A stretch of 44,348 nt of DNA from JBHHYR01 sp046757585. GTDB lineage: Bacteria; Desulfobacterota; Binatia; HRBIN30. Below the pieces are notes generated by a model that was given only the letters and a program-made list of their open reading frames with translations, was not told the DNA's origin and did not search any database. Within the stretch, counting starts at the first letter, position 1, and the number at the start of each line of letters is the position of its first letter. A program made the translations under genes and the position numbers. The stretch lies in assembly GCA_046757585.1 (NCBI GenBank), contig JBHHYR010000009.1, positions 1 to 44,348 on the forward strand. The letters are read 5' to 3'. Of the stretch, positions 42,376-44,348 are shown piece after piece.

Positions 42376-43593
42376 ATGCAACAGAATGGAGTGAGGATCG
42401 TGGATGCGGATGGCCACGTTCTCGAGCCACCGGACGGCATGCTGCGGTACGCCCCGGCAAAGTTCCGCGACCGCATCTGGCACATTGAGATTCGCGCTGA
42501 TGGCACCGAATGGCTGCACTTCAACGGCGCCGCGCGGCCGGCCGCCGGTTTGGCGCTCGCAGGGACGGGGGGGATGAGCTTGGCGGAGCGCGAGCGCGCG
42601 CGCGCCGGCAAGATGAAGTACGCCGAGGTGCGGGCGGGCGCGTTCAATCCCGCGCCACGGCTGCCCGACATGGATGCGGAACGCATCGCGCAGTCCGTTC
42701 TCTACCCGACGCTGCTCCTGAGTCTCCCGTCAGTCCGCGACGCCGAGTTCGCCGAGGCGCAGGCTAACGCGTACAACGAGTGGCTGGCGGAGTACTGTAG
42801 CGTTGACCGCAAGCGGCTCTTCGGCGTTGCCGTTGTCCCGGCCCAGGACGTCGCACGCGCTGTGCGCACCATCCACCGGGCGAAAGAGCTCGGGCACGTC
42901 GCCGTGTTCATGCGTCCCAACCCCTCGATCGAGGGCCGCAAGTTCACTGATCCGGTGTACGACCCGATCTGGGAGACGTGCCAGGCACTCGACATGCCCA
43001 TTGGCTTCCACCCCTTTCTCGCACCGGACATGCCGGGCGCATGCCGCGCCCTGGGATATGCGAGTATCCGCGCCGAAGGAGTGCACTACGGGAAGGGCAG
43101 CACTACCGACCCCATCCGCAACCTGGGAAACATCTTCTTCACGCAGGCGCTCGCAAACCCGTTCGACATGATGGAGTGTGTGGCGCTGCTGTGCGCGGGA
43201 GGGGTGCTCGAGCGCTTCCCGGGTCTCACCGCCCTCATTCTCGAGGCGAACGGCGGCTGGATCGCTCCGTGGCTGGAGCGCCTCGACCACCACTACGACG
43301 TGTTTCGCTGGGATGTGCCCTGGCTCAAGCTGCAACCCTCTGAGTACTTCCGCCGCCAGTGTTACATCTCGTTCGATCCCGACGAGAGCACCCTTGCTTT
43401 CACGGCGCAGCACCCCTTGGTCGGTGCCGACCGTATCGTCTGGGCCAGCGACTACCCGCATCCGGACGCGAAGATTCCCGGGGTCGTGAACGAGTTGCGC
43501 CAGGCGATGGCTCACCTGGATGCAAAAGACCAGGCGCGCATCTTCGGCCTCAATTCCGCGGACCTGTACCATCTCCCCGGACCTTCTGCATAG
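42376..43593 (+). CDS. Amidohydrolase_2 family metal-dependent hydrolase
   Basis: A 405-residue TIM-barrel protein of the amidohydrolase_2 (ACMSD-like) type, which act as decarboxylases or hydrolases on cyclic or aromatic acids. The N-terminal metal motif is D12-x-H14 (VDADGHVLEPP) instead of the common H-x-H, followed by IGFHPF with a metal His, LILEANGGW, and ASDYPHPD with the late metal Asp. The region GHVAVFMRPNPSIEGR is typical of the group. ATG 42376 has GAGGAG 8 bases upstream. As the last gene of cluster B it suggests a ring-derived or carboxylated substrate, which is an inference. Confidence 0.85.
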   Translation: MQQNGVRIVDADGHVLEPPDGMLRYAPAKFRDRIWHIEIRADGTEWLHFNGAARPAAGLALAGTGGMSLAERERARAGKMKYAEVRAGAFNPAPRLPDMDAERIAQSVLYPTLLLSLPSVRDAEFAEAQANAYNEWLAEYCSVDRKRLFGVAVVPAQDVARAVRTIHRAKELGHVAVFMRPNPSIEGRKFTDPVYDPIWETCQALDMPIGFHPFLAPDMPGACRALGYASIRAEGVHYGKGSTTDPIRNLGNIFFTQALANPFDMMECVALLCAGGVLERFPGLTALILEANGGWIAPWLERLDHHYDVFRWDVPWLKLQPSEYFRRQCYISFDPDESTLAFTAQHPLVGADRIVWASDYPHPDAKIPGVVNELRQAMAHLDAKDQARIFGLNSADLYHLPGPSA

Positions 43594-43621
43594 GTGTGGG
43601 GGACCTCAGGAGATCCCAGGG

Positions 43622-44348
43622 TTACGGGGCCGGCTCTGCCGCCTGATGACGTGCGCCGGGCTCGGAACGCTGGGTGGGTGCATACCGCGCTTGTGACAGC
43701 GTTCGAAGGGTTCCCGGCAACAACGGCAATACATGCTGGCTCGTCCTTGCCATCGCCTGCATTGCGGCTTCCCGTAGTGCGTCCCACGACAGACCGTAGC
43801 GCTGCCGAATCACCGGGGGCAGGAGTCCGATCGTGAAGAAGTTGGCGGCCTGAAACGCCTGCCGCAATCCGACTGGCAACGGAGGGCACAGAATCGAGGC
43901 GGCGATCTCTTGGCTAGCCGGGCCAGCAGCCAGTGTATCGCCATCGATCATGCCGTTCACGTAGGCTTGGAAATCGCTCAGTCTGGCCGGGATCAGATGT
44001 TCCGGGATGCGGAAGAGCCGGGCGACGATTTTCGACTCCTCGTAGTACGTTCGTCTCGTTCTCGCAGGGAGTGCTTCGACGAACCGCTCGTAGACGAGGA
44101 GCGCTGCATCTACGAGGGTCGCATGGACCCACAAGAGCAGGTGGGGATCGCAGGCGTCATATCGTGTCCCGCGTGGAAACGGCCCAACGCCGGCATCCAG
44201 CCTGCCGTGCACCCGGGAATGCACGCGTTCGATTGCACGGACAGCGCCCACAGCACACACCGCATCGGCGAAGGTAATCGTCAGCATCAGGTCGAGCGTG
44301 CGCCACAGGCGCTGCAGTGGTGCACGACGGAAGTTGCTGTGAGCGGCC
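43622..44348 (-). CDS. DUF2236/MpaB-type oxygenase family protein (partial)
   Basis: This minus-strand frame is open to the window edge, so the N-terminus is missing; 241 residues are visible. The 20 residues before the first internal Met continue the family pattern (HSNFRRAPLQRLWRTL), then RVHSRVHGRL, YDACDPHLLLWVHATLVD and a helical region. These match the MpaB/rubber-oxygenase (DUF2236, PF09995) heme-binding fold, whose members oxidise double bonds. The predicted heme-ligand histidines include those in VHSRVHG and WVHATL, but which binds is not clear. Cluster B converges with it, and a link to that pathway is possible. Confidence 0.8.
   Translation of the reverse strand, partial: AAHSNFRRAPLQRLWRTLDLMLTITFADAVCAVGAVRAIERVHSRVHGRLDAGVGPFPRGTRYDACDPHLLLWVHATLVDAALLVYERFVEALPARTRRTYYEESKIVARLFRIPEHLIPARLSDFQAYVNGMIDGDTLAAGPASQEIAASILCPPLPVGLRQAFQAANFFTIGLLPPVIRQRYGLSWDALREAAMQAMARTSQHVLPLLPGTLRTLSQARYAPTQRSEPGARHQAAEPAP

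Noticed and set aside
1..44348. CRISPR array, prophage, IS element or rRNA
   Set aside because: No regularly spaced repeats, integrase, transposase, phage genes or rRNA sequences were seen on either strand.

Overview
The window is a GC-rich bacterial chromosome segment with dense genes, short intergenic gaps, one tRNA gene, and no CRISPR array, phage, transposase or rRNA. The mix suggests a former-deltaproteobacterial or Binatota-like soil bacterium. It combines housekeeping genes (glnE, recN, nadK, folK, a dapL-type aminotransferase, tatA) with many acyl-CoA and lipid genes (SCP2-like, ferritin-like, acyl-CoA dehydrogenases, CaiB/BaiF, thiolase/DUF35, DUF1329, amidohydrolase_2, MpaB/DUF2236). 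The lineage is an inference from gene content only.

Layout. 0.3-3.1 kb: an SCP2-like gene followed by two tandem ferritin-like diiron paralogs, the second with half of its metal ligands lost. 3.3-5.8 kb: a Gfo/Idh/MocA oxidoreductase and a polytopic membrane protein. 6.1-9.0 kb: an acyl-CoA dehydrogenase convergent with a thiamine-diphosphate enzyme. 9.3-13.6 kb: long-form RmlA, a DUF1232 protein and a UPF0182 membrane protein. 13.7-16.6 kb: glnE on the minus strand. 16.7-18.8 kb: a crotonase and a CaiB/BaiF CoA-transferase. 18.9-22.3 kb: recN, nadK and a VOC protein on the minus strand. 22.5-25.5 kb: an rtcB-archease operon and a membrane-anchored diheme cytochrome c.

25.5-30.4 kb (cluster A): a minus-strand operon of SDR, an HMG-CoA-synthase-like/DUF35 fusion and an SCP-x-type thiolase, divergent from an acyl-CoA dehydrogenase. 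A perfect 16-bp palindrome lies between the two units. 30.4-36.4 kb: exported proteins (one unknown, a DUF1329 protein, a beta-helix/PKD protein), tatA, a double-ACT protein and folK. 36.7-38.0 kb: the aminotransferase and tRNA-Ser(GCU).

38.1-43.6 kb (cluster B): a plus-strand operon of two DUF35-type proteins, two different thiolase-fold proteins, a crotonase and an amidohydrolase. Its predicted promoter carries a perfect 14-bp palindrome between the -35 and -10 boxes. A partial MpaB/DUF2236 gene runs off the right end.

The most unusual content is cluster B. Both thiolase-fold proteins appear to lack the nucleophilic cysteine, one also lacks the catalytic His, and both DUF35 partners have lost most or all zinc-ribbon cysteines. 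This suggests a C-C bond-forming or -cleaving complex, perhaps a retro-aldolase, rather than a classical thiolase. Cluster A has a related layout with an intact thiolase and an HMGCS-like partner without its Cys. The ferritin-like pair follows the same theme of one intact and one degenerate paralog. Together the clusters look like pathways for breaking down or remodelling CoA-activated substrates of unknown identity, with candidate TetR-type operators at both DUF35 clusters.
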